The notes under the pieces are model-generated. The model was given only the letters and a program-made list of their open reading frames with translations. It did no database searches and was not told where the DNA came from. This document shows, one piece after another, positions 21,960-36,502 of a stretch of DNA of 64,000 nucleotides. The stretch is taken from positions 859,546 to 923,545 of the forward strand of contig ML133387.1 in assembly GCA_003864495.1 (NCBI GenBank). Direction: 5' to 3'. This DNA is from Nemopilema nomurai. Taxonomy: Eukaryota; Cnidaria; Scyphozoa; Rhizostomeae; Rhizostomatidae. Within the stretch, counting starts at the first letter, position 1. The number at the start of each line of letters is the position of its first letter. A program made the translations under genes and the position numbers.

Positions 21960-23580
21960 TCTTCACTGACAGTAGCACGCTTTGATTTGCATGGAGTAGA
22001 TCTTGCTTTTCTTTGAGCTTTCCCCTTCTTTGGATTCATGTGCTTTCAGATGCAAAACACAGATTTAGTGCTTCACTGACAGTAGCACGCTTTGATTTGC
22101 ATTGAGTAGATCTTGTTTTTCTTTCAGCTTTCCCCTTCTTTGGATTCATGTGCTTTCAGATGCAAAACACTGGTTAACTTCTTCACTGACAGTAGCACGC
22201 TTTGATTTGCATGGAGTAGATCTTGCTTGTCACTTGAGCTTTCCCCTTCTTTGGATTAATGTGCTCTCAGATGCAAAACACTGATTTAGTTCTTCACTGA
22301 CAGTAGCACGCTTTGATTTGCATGGAGTAGATCTTGCTTGTCATTTGAGCTTTCCCCTTCTTTGGATTCATATGCTTTCAGATGCAAAACACAGATTTAG
22401 TTCTTCACTGACAGTAGCACGCTTTGATTTGCATGGAGTAAATCTTGCTTGTTACTTGAGCTTTCCCCTTCTTTGAATTAATGAGCTTTCAGATGCAAAA
22501 CACTGATTTAGTTCTTCACTGACAGTAGCACGCTTTGATTTGCATGGAGTAGATCTTGCTTGTCACTTGAGCTTTCCCCTCTTTGGATTCATGTGCTTTC
22601 AGATGCAAAACACTGATTTAGTTCTTCACTGACAGTAGCACGCTTTGATTTGCATGGAGTAGAACTTGCTTTTCTTTGAGCTTTTCCCTTCTTTGGATTA
22701 ATGTGCTCTCAGATGCAAAACACTGATTTAGTTCTTCACTGACAGTAGCACGCTTTGAGTTGCATGGGGTCGATCTTGCTTGTCATTTGAGCTTTCCCCT
22801 TCTTTGGATTCATGTGCTTTCAGATGCAAAACACAGATTTAGTTCTTCACTGACAGTAGCACGCTTTGATTTGCATGGAGTAGATCTTGCTTTTCTTTGA
22901 CCTTTCCCCTTCTTTGGATTCATGTGCTTTCAGATGCAAAACACAGATTTAGTGCTTCACTGACAGTAGCACGCTTTGATTTGCATTGAGTAGATCTTGT
23001 TTTTCTTTCAGCTTTCCCTTTCTTTGGATTCATGTGCTTTCAGATGCAAAACACTGGTTAACTTCTTCACTGACAGTAGCACGCTTTGATTTGCATGGAG
23101 TAGATCTTGCTTGTCACTTGAGCTTTCCCCTTCTTTGGATTAATGTGCTCTCAGATTCAAAACACTGATTTAGTTCTTCACTGACAGTAGCACGCTTTGA
23201 TTTGCATGGAGTAGATCTTGCTTGTCATTTGAGCTTTCCCCTTCTTTGGATTCATGTGCTTTCAGATGCAAAACACAGATTTAGTTCTTCACTGACAGTA
23301 GCACGCTTTGACTTGCATGGAGTAAATCTTGCTTGTTACTTGAGCTTTCCCCTTCTTTGAATTAATGAGCTTTCAGATGCAAAACACTGATTTAGTTCTT
23401 CACTGACAGTAGCACGCTTTGATTTGCATGGAGTAGATCTTGCTTGTCACTTGAGCTTTCCCCTTCTTTGGATTCATGTGCTTTCAGATGCAAAACACTG
23501 ATTTAGTTCTTCACTGACAGTAGCACGCTTTGATTTGCATGGAGTAGAACTTGCTTTTCTTTGAGCTTTTCCCTTCTTTT
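21960..23580. repeat. Higher-order repeat of 8 satellite monomers (884-bp period)
   Basis: Rare variants recur in the same order 884 bp apart. ATTGAGTAGATCTTG followed by TTTTTCTTTCAGC occurs at 22101 and 22985. It is followed in both by CACTGGTTAACTTC, AGTAAATCTTGCTTGTTAC and GTAGAACTTGCTTTTC. The match breaks near 22695/23580. Confidence 0.85.
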
Positions 23581-23826
23581 GATTCATGTGCATTTGGATG
23601 AAATACACTGATGTGCTTTCAGATGCAAAACACTGATTTAGTTCTCCACTGACAGTAGCACGCTTTGATTTGTATGGAGTAGATCTTGCTTGTCATTTGA
23701 GCTTTCCCCTTCTTTGGATTCATGTGCTTTCAGATGCAAAACACTGATTAACTTCTTCACTGACAGCAGCACGCTTTGATTTGCATGGAGTAGATCTTGC
23801 TTGTCACTTGAGCTTTCCCCTTCTTT

Positions 23827-24360
23827 GGATTATTGTGCTTTCAGATGCAAAACACAGATTTAGTTCTTCACTGACAGTAGCACGCTTTGATTTGCATTGA
23901 GTAGATCTTGCTTTTCTTTGAGCTTTCCCCTTCTTTGGATACATCGGCTTTCAGATGCAAAACACTGATTTACTTCTTCACTGACAGTAGCACGCTTTGG
24001 TTTGCATGGAGTAGATCTTGCTTGTCACTTGAGCTTTCCCCTTCTTTGGATTATTGTGCTTTCAGATGCAAAACACTGATTAACTTCTTCACTGACAGGA
24101 GCACGCTTTGATTTGCATGGAGTAGATCTTGCTTGTCACTTGAGCTTTACCCTTCTTTGGATTATTGTGCTTTCAGATGCAAAACACAGATTTAGTTCTT
24201 CACTGACAGTAGCACGCTTTGATTTGCATGGAGTAGATCTTGCTTTTCTTTGAGCTTTCCCCTTCTTTGGATACATCGGCTTTCAGATGCAAAACACTGA
24301 TTTACTTCTTCACTGACAGTAGCACGCTTTGATTTGCATTGAGTAGATCTTGCTTTTCTT
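23827..24360. repeat. Higher-order repeat of 3 satellite monomers (332-bp period)
   Basis: The variant GGATACATCGGCTTTCAG occurs with its ACATCGG at 23941 and 24273, 332 bp apart. GGATTATTGTGC followed by CACAGATTT precedes both at the same spacing. Confidence 0.8.
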
Positions 24361-27300
24361 TGAGCTTTCCCCTTCTTTGGATTAATGTGCTTTCAGATGC
24401 AAAACACTGATTTACTTCTTCACTGACAGTAGCACGCTTTGGTTTGCATGGAGTAGATCTTGCTTGTCATTTGACCTTTCCACTTCTTTGGATTCATGTG
24501 CATTTAGATGAAATACACTGATGTGCTTTCAGATGCAAAACACTGATTTAGTTCTTCACTGACAGTAGCACGCTTTGATTTGCATGGAGTAGATCTTGCT
24601 TGTCATTTGAGCTTTCCCCTTCTTTGAATTCATGTGCTTTCAGATGCAAAACACTGATTAACTTCTTCACTGACAGTAGCACGCTTTGACTTGCATGAAG
24701 TAGATCTTGCTTGTCACTTGAGCTTTCCCCTTCTTTGGATTAATGTGCTCTCAGATGCAAAACACTGATTTAGTTCTTCATTGACAGTAGCACGCTTTGA
24801 TTTGCATGGAGTAAATCTTGCTTGTCACTTGAGCTTTCCCATTCTTTGGATTAATGTGCTTTCAGATGCAAAACACAGATTTAGTTCTTCACTGACAGTA
24901 GCACGCTTTGATTTGCATTGAGTAGATCTTGCTTTTCTTTGAGCTTTCCCCTTCTTTGGATTCATGTGCTTTCAGATGCAAAACACTGATTTACTTCTTC
25001 ACTGACAGTAGCACGCTTTGCTTTGTATGGAGTAGATCTTGCTTTCTTTGAGCTTTCCCCTTCTTTGCATTCATGTCCATTTGGATCAAATACACTGATG
25101 TGCTTTCAGATGCAAAACACTGATTTTTCTTCATTGACAGTAACACGCTTTGATTTGCATGGAGTAGATTTTGCTTCTAACTTGAGCTTTCCCCTTCTTT
25201 GTGTTTGATTACACTGATGTGCTTTCAGATGCAAAACACTGATTTAGTTCTTCACTGACAGTAGCACGCTTTGATTTGCATGGAGTAGATCTTGCTTGTC
25301 TTGAGCTTTCCCTTCTTTGATTCATGTGCTTTGGATTCACTGATGTGCTTTCAGATGCAAAACACTGATTTAGTTCTTCACTGACAGTAGCACGCTTTGA
25401 TTTGCATGGAGTAGATCTTGCTTGTCATTTGAGCTTTCCCCTTCTTTGGATTCATGTGCTTTCAGATGCAAAACACTGATTTAGTTCTTCACTGACAGTA
25501 GCACGCTTTGATTTGCATGGAGTAGATCTTGCTTGTCTTGAGCTTTCCCCTTCTTTGGATTCATGTGCTTTCAGATGCAAAACACTGATTTAGTTCTTCA
25601 CTGACAGTAGCACGCTTTGATTTGCATGGAGTAGATCTTGCTTGTCATTTGAGCTTTCCCCTTTGGTTCTTCTTTGGATTCTGATGTGCTTTCAGATGCA
25701 AAACACTGATTTAGTTCTTCACTGACAGTAGCACGCTTTGATTTGCATGGAGTAGATCTTGCTTGTCTTGAGCTTTCCCCTTCTTTGGATTCATGTGCTT
25801 TCAGATGCAAAACACTGATTTAGTTCTTCACTGACAGTAGCACGCTTTGATTTGCATGGAGTAGATCTTGCTTGTCATTTGAGCTTTCCCCTTCTTTGGA
25901 TGTGCATTTGGATTACTGATGTGCTTTCAGATGCAAAACACTGATTTAGTTCTTCACTGACAGTAGCACGCTTTGATTTGCATGGAGTAGATCTTGCTTG
26001 TCATTTGAGCTTTCCCCTTCTTTGGATTCATGTGCTTTCAGATGCAAAACACTGATTTAGTTCTTCACTGACAGTAGCACGCTTTGATTTGCATGGAGTA
26101 GATCTTGCTTGTCACTTGAGCTTTCCCCTTCTTTGGATTCATGTGCTTTCAGATGCAAAACACTGATTTAGTTCTTCACTGACAGTAGCACGCTTTGATT
26201 TGCATGGAGTAGATCTTGCTTGTCATTTGAGCTTTCCCCTTCTTTGGATTCATGTGCTTTCAGATGCAAAACACTGATTTAGTTCTTCACTGACAGTAGC
26301 ACGCTTTGATTTGCATGGAGTAGATCTTGCTTGTCTTTGAGCTTTCCCCTTCTTTGGATTCATGTGCTTTCAGATGCAAAACACTGATTTAGTTCTTCAC
26401 TGACAGTAGCACGCTTTGATTTGCATGGAGTAGATCTTGCTTGTCACTTTGAGCTTTCCCCTTCTTTGGATTCATGTGCTTTCAGATGCAAAACACTGAT
26501 TTAGTTCTTCACTGACAGTAGCACGCTTTGATTTGCATGGAGTAGATCTTGCTTGTCACTTGAGCTTTCCCCTTCTTTGGATTCATGTGCTTTCAGATGC
26601 AAAACACTGATTTAGTTCTTCACTGACAGTAGCACGCTTTGATTTGCATGGAGTAGATCTTGCTTGTCTTTGAGCTTTCCCCTTCTTTGGATTCATGTGC
26701 TTTCAGATGCAAAACACTGATTTAGTTCTTCACTGACAGTAGCACGCTTTGATTTGCATGGAGTAGATCTTGCTTGTCATTTGAGCTTTCCCCTTCTTTG
26801 GATTCATGTGCTTTCAGATGTCATGCAAACACTGATTTAGTTCTTCACTGACAGTAGCACGCTTTGATTTGCATGGAGTAGATCTTGCTTGTCACTTGAG
26901 CTTTCCCCTTCTTTGGATTCATGTGCTTTCAGATGCAAAACACTGATTTAGTTCTTCACTGACAGTAGCACGCTTTGATTTGCATGGAGTAGATCTTGCT
27001 TGTCTTTGAGCTTTCCCCTTCTTTGGATTCATGTGCTTTCAGATGCAAAACACTGATTTAGTTCTTCACTGACAGTAGCACGCTTTGATTTGCATGGAGT
27101 AGATCTTGCTTGTCATTTGAGCTTTCCCTTCTTTGGATTCATTGCTTTGATTCATGTGCTTTCAGATGCAAAACACTGATTTAGTTCTTCACTGACAGTA
27201 GCACGCTTTGATTTGCATGGAGTAGATCTTGCTTGTCATTTGAGCTTTCCCCTTCTTTGGATTCATGTGCTTTCAGATGCAAAACACTGATTTAGTTCTT

Positions 27301-29579
27301 CACTGACAGTAGCACGCTTTGATTTGCATGGAGTAGATCTTGCTTGTCACTTGAGCTTTCCCCTTCTTTGGATTCATGTGCTTTCAGATGCAAAACACTG
27401 ATTTAGTTCTTCACTGACAGTAGCACGCTTTGATTTGCATGGAGTAGATCTTGCTTGTCACTTGAGCTTTCCCCTTCTTTGGATTCATGTGCTTTCAGAT
27501 GCAAAACACTGATTTAGTTCTTCACTGACAGTAGCACGCTTTGATTTGCATGGAGTAGATCTTGCTTTTCTTTGAGCTTTCCCCTTCTTTGGATTCATGT
27601 GCTTTCAGATGCAAAACACTGATTTAGTTCTTCACTGACAGTAGCACGCTTTGATTTGCATGGAGTAGATCTTGCTTTCTTTGAGCTTTCCCTTCTTTGA
27701 TTCATGTTTGGATTACACTGATGTGCTTTCAGATGCAAAACACTGATTTAGTTCTTCACTGACAGTAGCACGCTTTGATTTGCATGGAGTAGATCTTGCT
27801 TGTCTTGAGCTTTCCCCTTCTTTGGATTCATGTGCATTTTTACTGATGTGCTTTCAGATGCAAAACACTGATTTAGTTCTTCACTGACAGTAGCACGCTT
27901 TGATTTGCATGGAGTAGATCTTGCTTGTCTTTGAGCTTTCCCCCTTCTGTCTTTGGATTCATGTGCTTTCAGATGCAAAACACTGATTTAGTTCTTCACT
28001 GACAGTAGCACGCTTTGATTTGCATGGAGTAGATCTTGCTTGTCACTTGAGCTTTCCCCTTCTTTGGATTCATGTGCTTTCAGATGCAAAACACTGATTT
28101 AGTTCTTCACTGACAGTAGCACGCTTTGATTTGCATGGAGTAGATCTTGCTTGTCACTTGAGCTTTCCCCTTCTTTGGATTCATGTGCATTTGGATTCAC
28201 TGATGTGCTTTCAGATGCAAAACACTGATTTAGTTCTTCACTGACAGTAGCACGCTTTGATTTGCATGGAGTAGATCTTGCTTGTCACTTGAGCTTTCCC
28301 CTTCTTTGGATTCATGTGCTTTGATTACAATGTGCTTTCAGATGCAAAACACTGATTTAGTTCTTCACTGACAGTAGCACGCTTTGATTTGCATGGAGTA
28401 GATCTTGCTTGTCATTTGAGCTTTCCCCTTCTTTGGATTCATGTGCTTTCAGATGCAAAACACTGATTTAGTTCTTCACTGACAGTAGCACGCTTTGATT
28501 TGCATGGAGTAGATCTTGCTTGTCACTTGAGCTTTCCCCTTCTTTGGATTCATGTGCTTTCAGATGCAAAACACTGATTTAGTTCTTCACTGACAGTAGC
28601 ACGCTTTGATTTGCATGGAGTAGATCTTGCTTGTCATTTGAGCTTTCCCCTTCTTTGGATTCATGTGCTTTCAGATGCAAAACACTGATTTAGTTCTTCA
28701 CTGACAGTAGCACGCTTTGATTTGCATGGAGTAGATCTTGCTTGTCTTTGAGCTTTCCCCTTCTTTGGATTCATGTGCTTTCAGATGCAAAACACTGATT
28801 TAGTTCTTCACTGACAGTAGCACGCTTTGATTTGCATGGAGTAGATCTTGCTTGTCATTTGAGCTTTCCCTTCTTTGATTCATGTGCATGATTGCTTTCA
28901 GATGCAAAACACTGATTTAGTTCTTCACTGACAGTAGCACGCTTTGATTTGCATGGAGTAGATCTTGCTTGTCATTTGAGCTTTCCCCTTTTTGGATTCA
29001 TGTGCTTTCAGATGCAAAACACTGATTTTCTTCACTGACAGTAGCACGCTTTGATTTGCATGGAGTAGATCTTGCTTGTCACTTGAGCTTTCCCCTTCTT
29101 TGGATTCATGTGCTTTCAGATGCAAAACACTGATTTAGTTCTTCACTGACAGTAGCACGCTTTGATTTGCATGGAGTAGATCTTGCTTGTCATTTGAGCT
29201 TTCCCCTTCTTTGGATTCATGTGCTTTCAGATGCAAAACACTGATTTAGTTCTTCACTGACAGTAGCACGCTTTGATTTGCATGGAGTAGATCTTGCTTT
29301 CTTGAGCTTTCCCCTTCTTTGGATTCATGTGCTTTCAGATGCAAAACACTGATTTAGTTCTTCACTGACAGTAGCACGCTTTGATTTGCATGAGTAGATC
29401 TTGCTTGTCATTTGAGCTTTCCCCTTCTTTGGATTCATGTGCTTTCAGATGCAAAACACTGATTTAGTTCTTCACTGACAGTAGCACGCTTTGATTTGCA
29501 TGGAGTAGATCTTGCTTGTCATTGAGCTTTCCCCTTCTTTGGATTCATGTGCATTTGATTACACTGATGTGCTTTCAGA

Positions 29580-30190
29580 TGCAAAACACTGATTTAGTTT
29601 TCACTGACAGTAGCACGCTTTGATTTGCATGGAGTAGATCTTGCTTTTTGAGCTTTCCCCTTCTTTGGATTCATGTGCTTTCAGATCAAAACACTGATTT
29701 AGTTCTTCACTGACAGTAGCACGCTTTGATTTGCATGGAGTAGATCTTGCTTGTCATTTGAGCTTTCCCCTTCTTTGGATTCATGTGCTTTCAGATGCAA
29801 AACACTGATTTACTTCTTCACTGACAGTAGCACGCTTTGATTTGCATGGAGTAGATCATGCTTGCATTTGAGCTTCCCCTTTTTGGATTCATGTGCTTTC
29901 AGATGCAAAACACTGATTTAGTTCTTCACTGACAGTAGCACGCTTTGATTTGTATGGAGTAGATCTTGCTTTTCTTTGAGCTTTCCCCTTCTTTGGATTC
30001 ATGTGCTTCAGATGAAAACAATGATTTACTTCTTCACTGACAGTAGCACGCTTTGATTTGCATGGAGTAGATGTTGCTTGTCATTTGAGCTTTCCCCTTC
30101 TTTGGATTCATGTGCTTTCAGATGCAAAACACTATTTACTTCTTCACTGACAGTAGCACGCTTTGATTTGCATGGAGTAGATGCTTGTCA
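29580..30190. repeat. Diverged island inside the satellite core
   Basis: About five monomers with clustered changes: GATTTACTTC variants, TAGATCATGC, TTTGTATGGAG, TAGATGTTGC and several small deletions. They lie between long runs of near-consensus monomers. Confidence 0.7.
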
Positions 30191-33100
30191 TTTGAGCTTT
30201 CCCCTTCTTTGGATTCATGTGCTTTCAGATGCAAAACACTGATTTAGTTCTTCACTGACAGTAGCACGCTTTGATTTGCATGGAGTAGATCTTGCTTGTC
30301 ACTTGAGCTTTCCCCTTCTTTGGATTCATGTGCTTTCAGATGCAAAACACTGATTTAGTTCTTCACTGACAGTAGCACGCTTTGATTTGCATGGAGTAGA
30401 TCTTGCTTGTCTTTGAGCTTTCCCCTTCTTTGGATTCATGTGCTTTCAGATGCAAAACACTGATTTAGTTCTTCACTGACAGTAGCACGCTTTGATTTGC
30501 ATGGAGTAGATTGCTTGTCATTTGAGCTTTCCCCTTCTTTGGATTCATGTGCTTTCAGATGCAAAACACTGATTTAGTTCTTCACTGACAGTAGCACGCT
30601 TTGATTTGCATGGAGTAGATCTTGCTTGTCATTTGAGCTTTCCCCTTCTTTGGATTCATGTGCTTTGGATTCATGATGTGCTTTCAGATGCAAAACACTG
30701 ATTTAGTTCTTCACTGACAGTAGCACGCTTTGATTTGCATGGAGTAGATCTTGCTTGTCATTTGAGCTTTCCCCTTCTTTGGATTCATGTGCTTTCAGAT
30801 GCAAAACACTGATTTAGTTCTTCACTGACAGTAGCACGCTTTGATTTGCATGGAGTAGATCTTGCTTGTCATTTGAGCTTTCCCCTTCTTGATAATTGTG
30901 CTTTCAGATGCAAAACACTGATTTAGTTCTTCACTGACAGTAGCACGCTTTGATTTGCATGGAGTAGATCTTGCTTGTCACTTGAGCTTTCCCCTTCTTT
31001 GGAATGTGCTTTCAGATGCAAAACACTGATTTAGTTCTTCACTGACAGTAGCACGCTTTGATTTGCATGGAGTAGATCTTGCTTGTCTTTGAGCTTTCCC
31101 CTTCTTTGGATTCATGTGCTTTCAGATGCAAAACACTGATTTAGTTCTTCACTGACAGTAGCACGCTTTGATTTGCATGGAGTAGATCTTGCTTGTCATT
31201 TGAGCTTTCCCCTTCTTTGGATTCATGTGCTTTCAGATGCAAAACACTGATTTAGTTCTTCACTGACAGTAGCACGCTTTGATTTGCATGGAGTAGATCT
31301 TGCTTGTCATTTGAGCTTTCCCCTTCTTTGGATTCATGTGCTTTGATTACATGTGCTTTCAGATGCAAAACACTGATTTAGTTCTTCACTGACAGTAGCA
31401 CGCTTTGATTTGCATGGAGTAGATCTTGCTTGTCATTTGAGCTTTCCCCTTCTTTGGATTCATGTGCTTTCAGATGCAAAACACTGATTTAGTTCTTCAC
31501 TGACAGTAGCACGCTTTGATTTGCATGGAGTAGATCTTGCTTGTCATTTGAGCTTTCCCCTTCTTTGGATTCATGTGCTTTCAGATGCAAAACACTGATT
31601 TAGTTCTTCACTGACAGTAGCACGCTTTGATTTGCATGGAGTAGATCTTGCTTGTCATTTGAGCTTTCCCCTTCTTTGGATTAATGTGCTTTCAGATGCA
31701 AAACACTGATTTAGTTCTTCACTGACAGTAGCACGCTTTGATTTGCATGGAGTAGATCTTGCTTGTCACTTGAGCTTTCCCCTTCTTTGGATTCATGTGC
31801 TTTCAGATGCAAAACACTGATTTAGTTCTTCACTGACAGTAGCACGCTTTGATTTGCATGGAGTAGATCTTGCTTGTCTTGAGCTTTCCCCTTCTTTGGA
31901 TTCATGTGCTTTCAGATGCAAAACACTGATTTAGTTCTTCACTGACAGTAGCACGCTTTGATTTGCATGGAGTAGATCTTGCTTGTCATTTGAGCTTTCC
32001 CCTTCTTTGGATTCATGTGCTTTCAGATGCAAAACACTGATTTAGTTCTTCACTGACAGTAGCACGCTTTGATTTGCATGGAGTAGATCTTGCTTGTCAT
32101 TTGAGCTTTCCCCTTCTTTGGATTCATGTGCTTTCAGATGCAAAACACTGATTTAGTTCTTCACTGACAGTAGCACGCTTTGATTTGCATGGAGTAGATC
32201 TTGCTTGTCACTTGAGCTTTCCCCTTCTTTGGATTCATGTGCTTTCAGATGCAAAACACTGATTTAGTTCTTCACTGACAGTAGCACGCTTTGATTTGCA
32301 TGGAGTAGATCTTGCTTGTCTTGAGCTTTCCCCTTCTTTGGATTCATGTGCTTTCAGATGCAAAACACTGATTTAGTTCTTCACTGACAGTAGCACGCTT
32401 TGATTTGCATGGAGTAGATCTTGCTTGTCATTTGAGCTTTCCCCTTCTTTGGATTCATGTGCTTTCAGATGCAAAACACTGATTTAGTTCTTCACTGACA
32501 GTAGCACGCTTTGATTTGCATGGAGTAGATCTTGCTTGTCATTTGAGCTTTCCCCCTTCTTTGATGATATCATGTGCTTTCAGATGCAAAACACTGATTT
32601 AGTTCTTCACTGACAGTAGCACGCTTTGATTTGCATGGAGTAGATCTTGCTTGTCATTTGAGCTTTCCCTTCTTTGGATTCATGTGCTTTGGATTCATGT
32701 GCTTTCAGATGCAAAACACTGATTTAGTTCTTCACTGACAGTAGCACGCTTTGATTTGCATGGAGTAGATCTTGCTTGTCACTTGAGCTTTCCCCTTCTT
32801 TGGATTCATGTGCTTTCAGATGCAAAACACTGATTTAGTTCTTCACTGACAGTAGCACGCTTTGATTTGCATGGAGTAGATCTTGCTTGTCTTGAGCTTT
32901 CCCCTTCTTTGGATTCATGTGCTTTCAGATGCAAAACACTGATTTAGTTCTTCACTGACAGTAGCACGCTTTGATTTGCATGGAGTAGATCTTGCTTGTC
33001 TTTGAGCTTTCCCCTTCTTTGGATTCATGTGCTTTCAGATGCAAAACACTGATTTAGTTCTTCACTGACAGTAGCACGCTTTGATTTGCATGGAGTAGAT

Positions 33101-36100
33101 CTTGCTTGTCATTTGAGCTTTCCCCTTCTTTGGATTCATGTGCTTTCAGATGCAAAACACTGATTTAGTTCTTCACTGACAGTAGCACGCTTTGATTTGC
33201 ATGGAGTAGATCTTGCTTGTCACTTGAGCTTTCCCCTTCTTTGGATTAATGTGCTTTCAGATGCAAAACACTGATTTAGTTCTTCACTGACAGTAGCACG
33301 CTTTGATTTGCATGGAGTAGATCTTGCTTGTCTTTGAGCTTTCCCCTTCTTTGGATTCATGTGCTTTCAGATGCAAAACACTGATTTAGTTCTTCACTGA
33401 CAGTAGCACGCTTTGATTTGCATGGAGTAGATCTTGCTTGTCATTTGAGCTTTCCCCTTCTTTGGATTCATGCATTTGATTCATGTGCTTTCAGATGCAA
33501 AACACTGATTTAGTTCTTCACTGACAGTAGCACGCTTTGATTTGCATGGAGTAGATCTTGCTTGTCATTTGAGCTTTCCCCTTCTTTGGATTCATGTGCT
33601 TTCACTGATGCTTTCAGATGCAAAACACTGATTTAGTTCTTCACTGACAGTAGCACGCTTTGATTTGCATGGAGTAGATCTTGCTTGTCACTTGAGCTTT
33701 CCCCTTCTTTGGATTCATGTGCTTTCAGATGCAAAACACTGATTTACTTCTTCACTGACAGTAGCACGCTTTGATTTGCATGGAGTAGATCTTGCTTGTC
33801 ATTGAGCTTTCCCCTTCTTTGGATTCATGTGCTTTCAGATGCAAAACACTGATTTAGTTCTTCACTGACAGTAGCACGCTTTGATTTGCATGGAGTAGAT
33901 CTTGCTTGTCTTGAGCTTTCCCCTTCTTTGGATTCATGTGCTTTCAGATGCAAAACACTGATTTAGTTCTTCACTGACAGTAGCACGCTTTGATTTGCAT
34001 GGAGTAGATCTTGCTTGTCTTGAGCTTTCCCCTTCTTTGGATTCATTGCTTGATTCATGTGCTTTCAGATGCAAAACACTGATTTAGTTCTTCACTGACA
34101 GTAGCACGCTTTGATTTGCATGGAGTAGATCTTGCTTGTCATTTGAGCTTTCCCCTTCTTTGGATTCATGTGCTTTCAGATGCAAAACACTGATTTAGTT
34201 CTTCACTGACAGTAGCACGCTTTGATTTGCATGGAGTAGATCTTGCTTGTCATTTGAGCTTTCCCCTTCTCTTCTTTGGATTCACATGTGCTTTCAGATG
34301 CAAAACACTGATTTAGTTCTTCACTGACAGTAGCACGCTTTGATTTGCATGGAGTAGATCTTGCTTGTCATTTGAGCTTTCCCCTTCTTTGGATTCATGT
34401 GCTTTCAGATGCAAAACACTGATTTAGTTCTTCACTGACAGTAGCACGCTTTGATTTGCATGGAGTAGATCTTGCTTGTCATTTGAGCTTTCCCCTTCTT
34501 TGGATTCATGTGCTTTCAGATGCAAAACACTGATTTAGTTCTTCACTGACAGTAGCACGCTTTGATTTGCATGGAGTAGATCTTGCTTGTCATTTGAGCT
34601 TTCCCCTTCTTTGGATTCATGTGCATTTGGATTCATGATGCTTTCAGATGCAAAACACTGATTTAGTTCTTCACTGACAGTAGCACGCTTTGATTTGCAT
34701 GGAGTAGATCTTGCTTGTCTTTGAGCTTTCCCCTTCTTTGGATTCATGTGCTTTCAGATGCAAAACACTGATTTAGTTCTTCACTGACAGTAGCACGCTT
34801 TGATTTGCATGGAGTAGATCTTGCTTGTCATTTGAGCTTTCCCCTTCTTTGGATTCATGTGCTTTCAGATGCAAAACACTGATTTAGTTCTTCACTGACA
34901 GTAGCACGCTTTGATTTGCATGGAGTAGATCTTGCTTGTCACTTTGAGCTTTCCCCTTCTTTGGATTCATGTGCTTTCAGATGCAAAACACTGATTTAGT
35001 TCTTCACTGACAGTAGCACGCTTTGATTTGCATGGAGTAGATCTTGCTTGTCTTGAGCTTTCCCCTTCTTTGGATTCATGTGCTTTCAGATGCAAAACAC
35101 TGATTTAGTTCTTCACTGACAGTAGCACGCTTTGATTTGCATGGAGTAGATCTTGCTTGTCATTTGAGCTTTCCCCTTCTTTGGATTCATGTGCTTTCAG
35201 ATGCAAAACACTGATTTAGTTCTTCACTGACAGTAGCACGCTTTGATTTGCATGGAGTAGATCTTGCTTGTCATTTGAGCTTTCCCCTTCTTTGGATTCA
35301 TGTGCTTTCAGATGCAAAACACTGATTTAGTTCTTCACTGACAGTAGCACGCTTTGATTTGCATGGAGTAGATCTTGCTTGTCATTTGAGCTTTCCCCTT
35401 CTTCTTTGGATTCAATGTGCTTTCAGATGCAAAACACTGATTTAGTTCTTCACTGACAGTAGCACGCTTTGATTTGCATGGAGTAGATCTTGCTTGTCTT
35501 TGAGCTTTCCCCTTCTTTGGATTCATGTGCTTTCAGATGCAAAACACTGATTTAGTTCTTCACTGACAGTAGCACGCTTTGATTTGCATGGAGTAGATCT
35601 TGCTTGTCATTTGAGCTTTCCCCTTCTTTGGATTCATGTGCTTTCAGATGCAAAACACTGATTTAGTTCTTCACTGACAGTAGCACGCTTTGATTTGCAT
35701 GGAGTAGATCTTGCTTGTCATTTGAGCTTTCCCCTTCTTTGGATTAATGTGCTTTCAGATGCAAAACACTGATTTAGTTCTTCACTGACAGTAGCACGCT
35801 TTGATTTGCATGGAGTAGATCTTGCTTGTCTTTGAGCTTTCCCCTTCTTTGGATTCATGTGCTTTCAGATGCAAAACACTGATTTACTTCTTCACTGACA
35901 GTAGCACGCTTTGATTTGCATGGAGTAGATCTTGCTTGTCATTTGAGCTTTCCCCTTCTTTGGATTCATGTGCTTTCAGATGCAAAACACTGATTTAGTT
36001 CTTCACTGACAGTAGCACGCTTTGATTTGCATGGAGTAGATCTTGCTTGTCATTTGAGCTTTCCCCTTCTTTGGATTCATGTGCTTTCAGATGCAAAACA

Positions 36101-36502
36101 CTGATTTACTTCTTCACTGACAGTAGCACGCTTTGATTTGCATGGAGTAGATCTTGCTTGTCACTTGAGCTTTCCCCTTCTTTGGATTCATGTGCTTTCA
36201 GATGCAAAACACTGATTTAGTTCTTCACTGACAGTAGCACGCTTTGATTTGCATGGAGTAGATCTTGCTTGTCACTTGAGCTTTCCCCTTCTTTGGATTC
36301 ATGTGCTTTCAGATGCAAAACACTGATTTAGTTCTTCACTGACAGTAGCACGCTTTGATTTGCATGAGTAGATCTTGCTTGTCACTTGAGCTTTCCCTTC
36401 TTTGGATTAATGTGCTTTCAGATGCAAAACACAGATTTAGTTCTTCACTGACAGTAGCACGCTTTGATTTGCATGGAGTAGATCTTGCTTTCTTTGAGCT
36501 TT

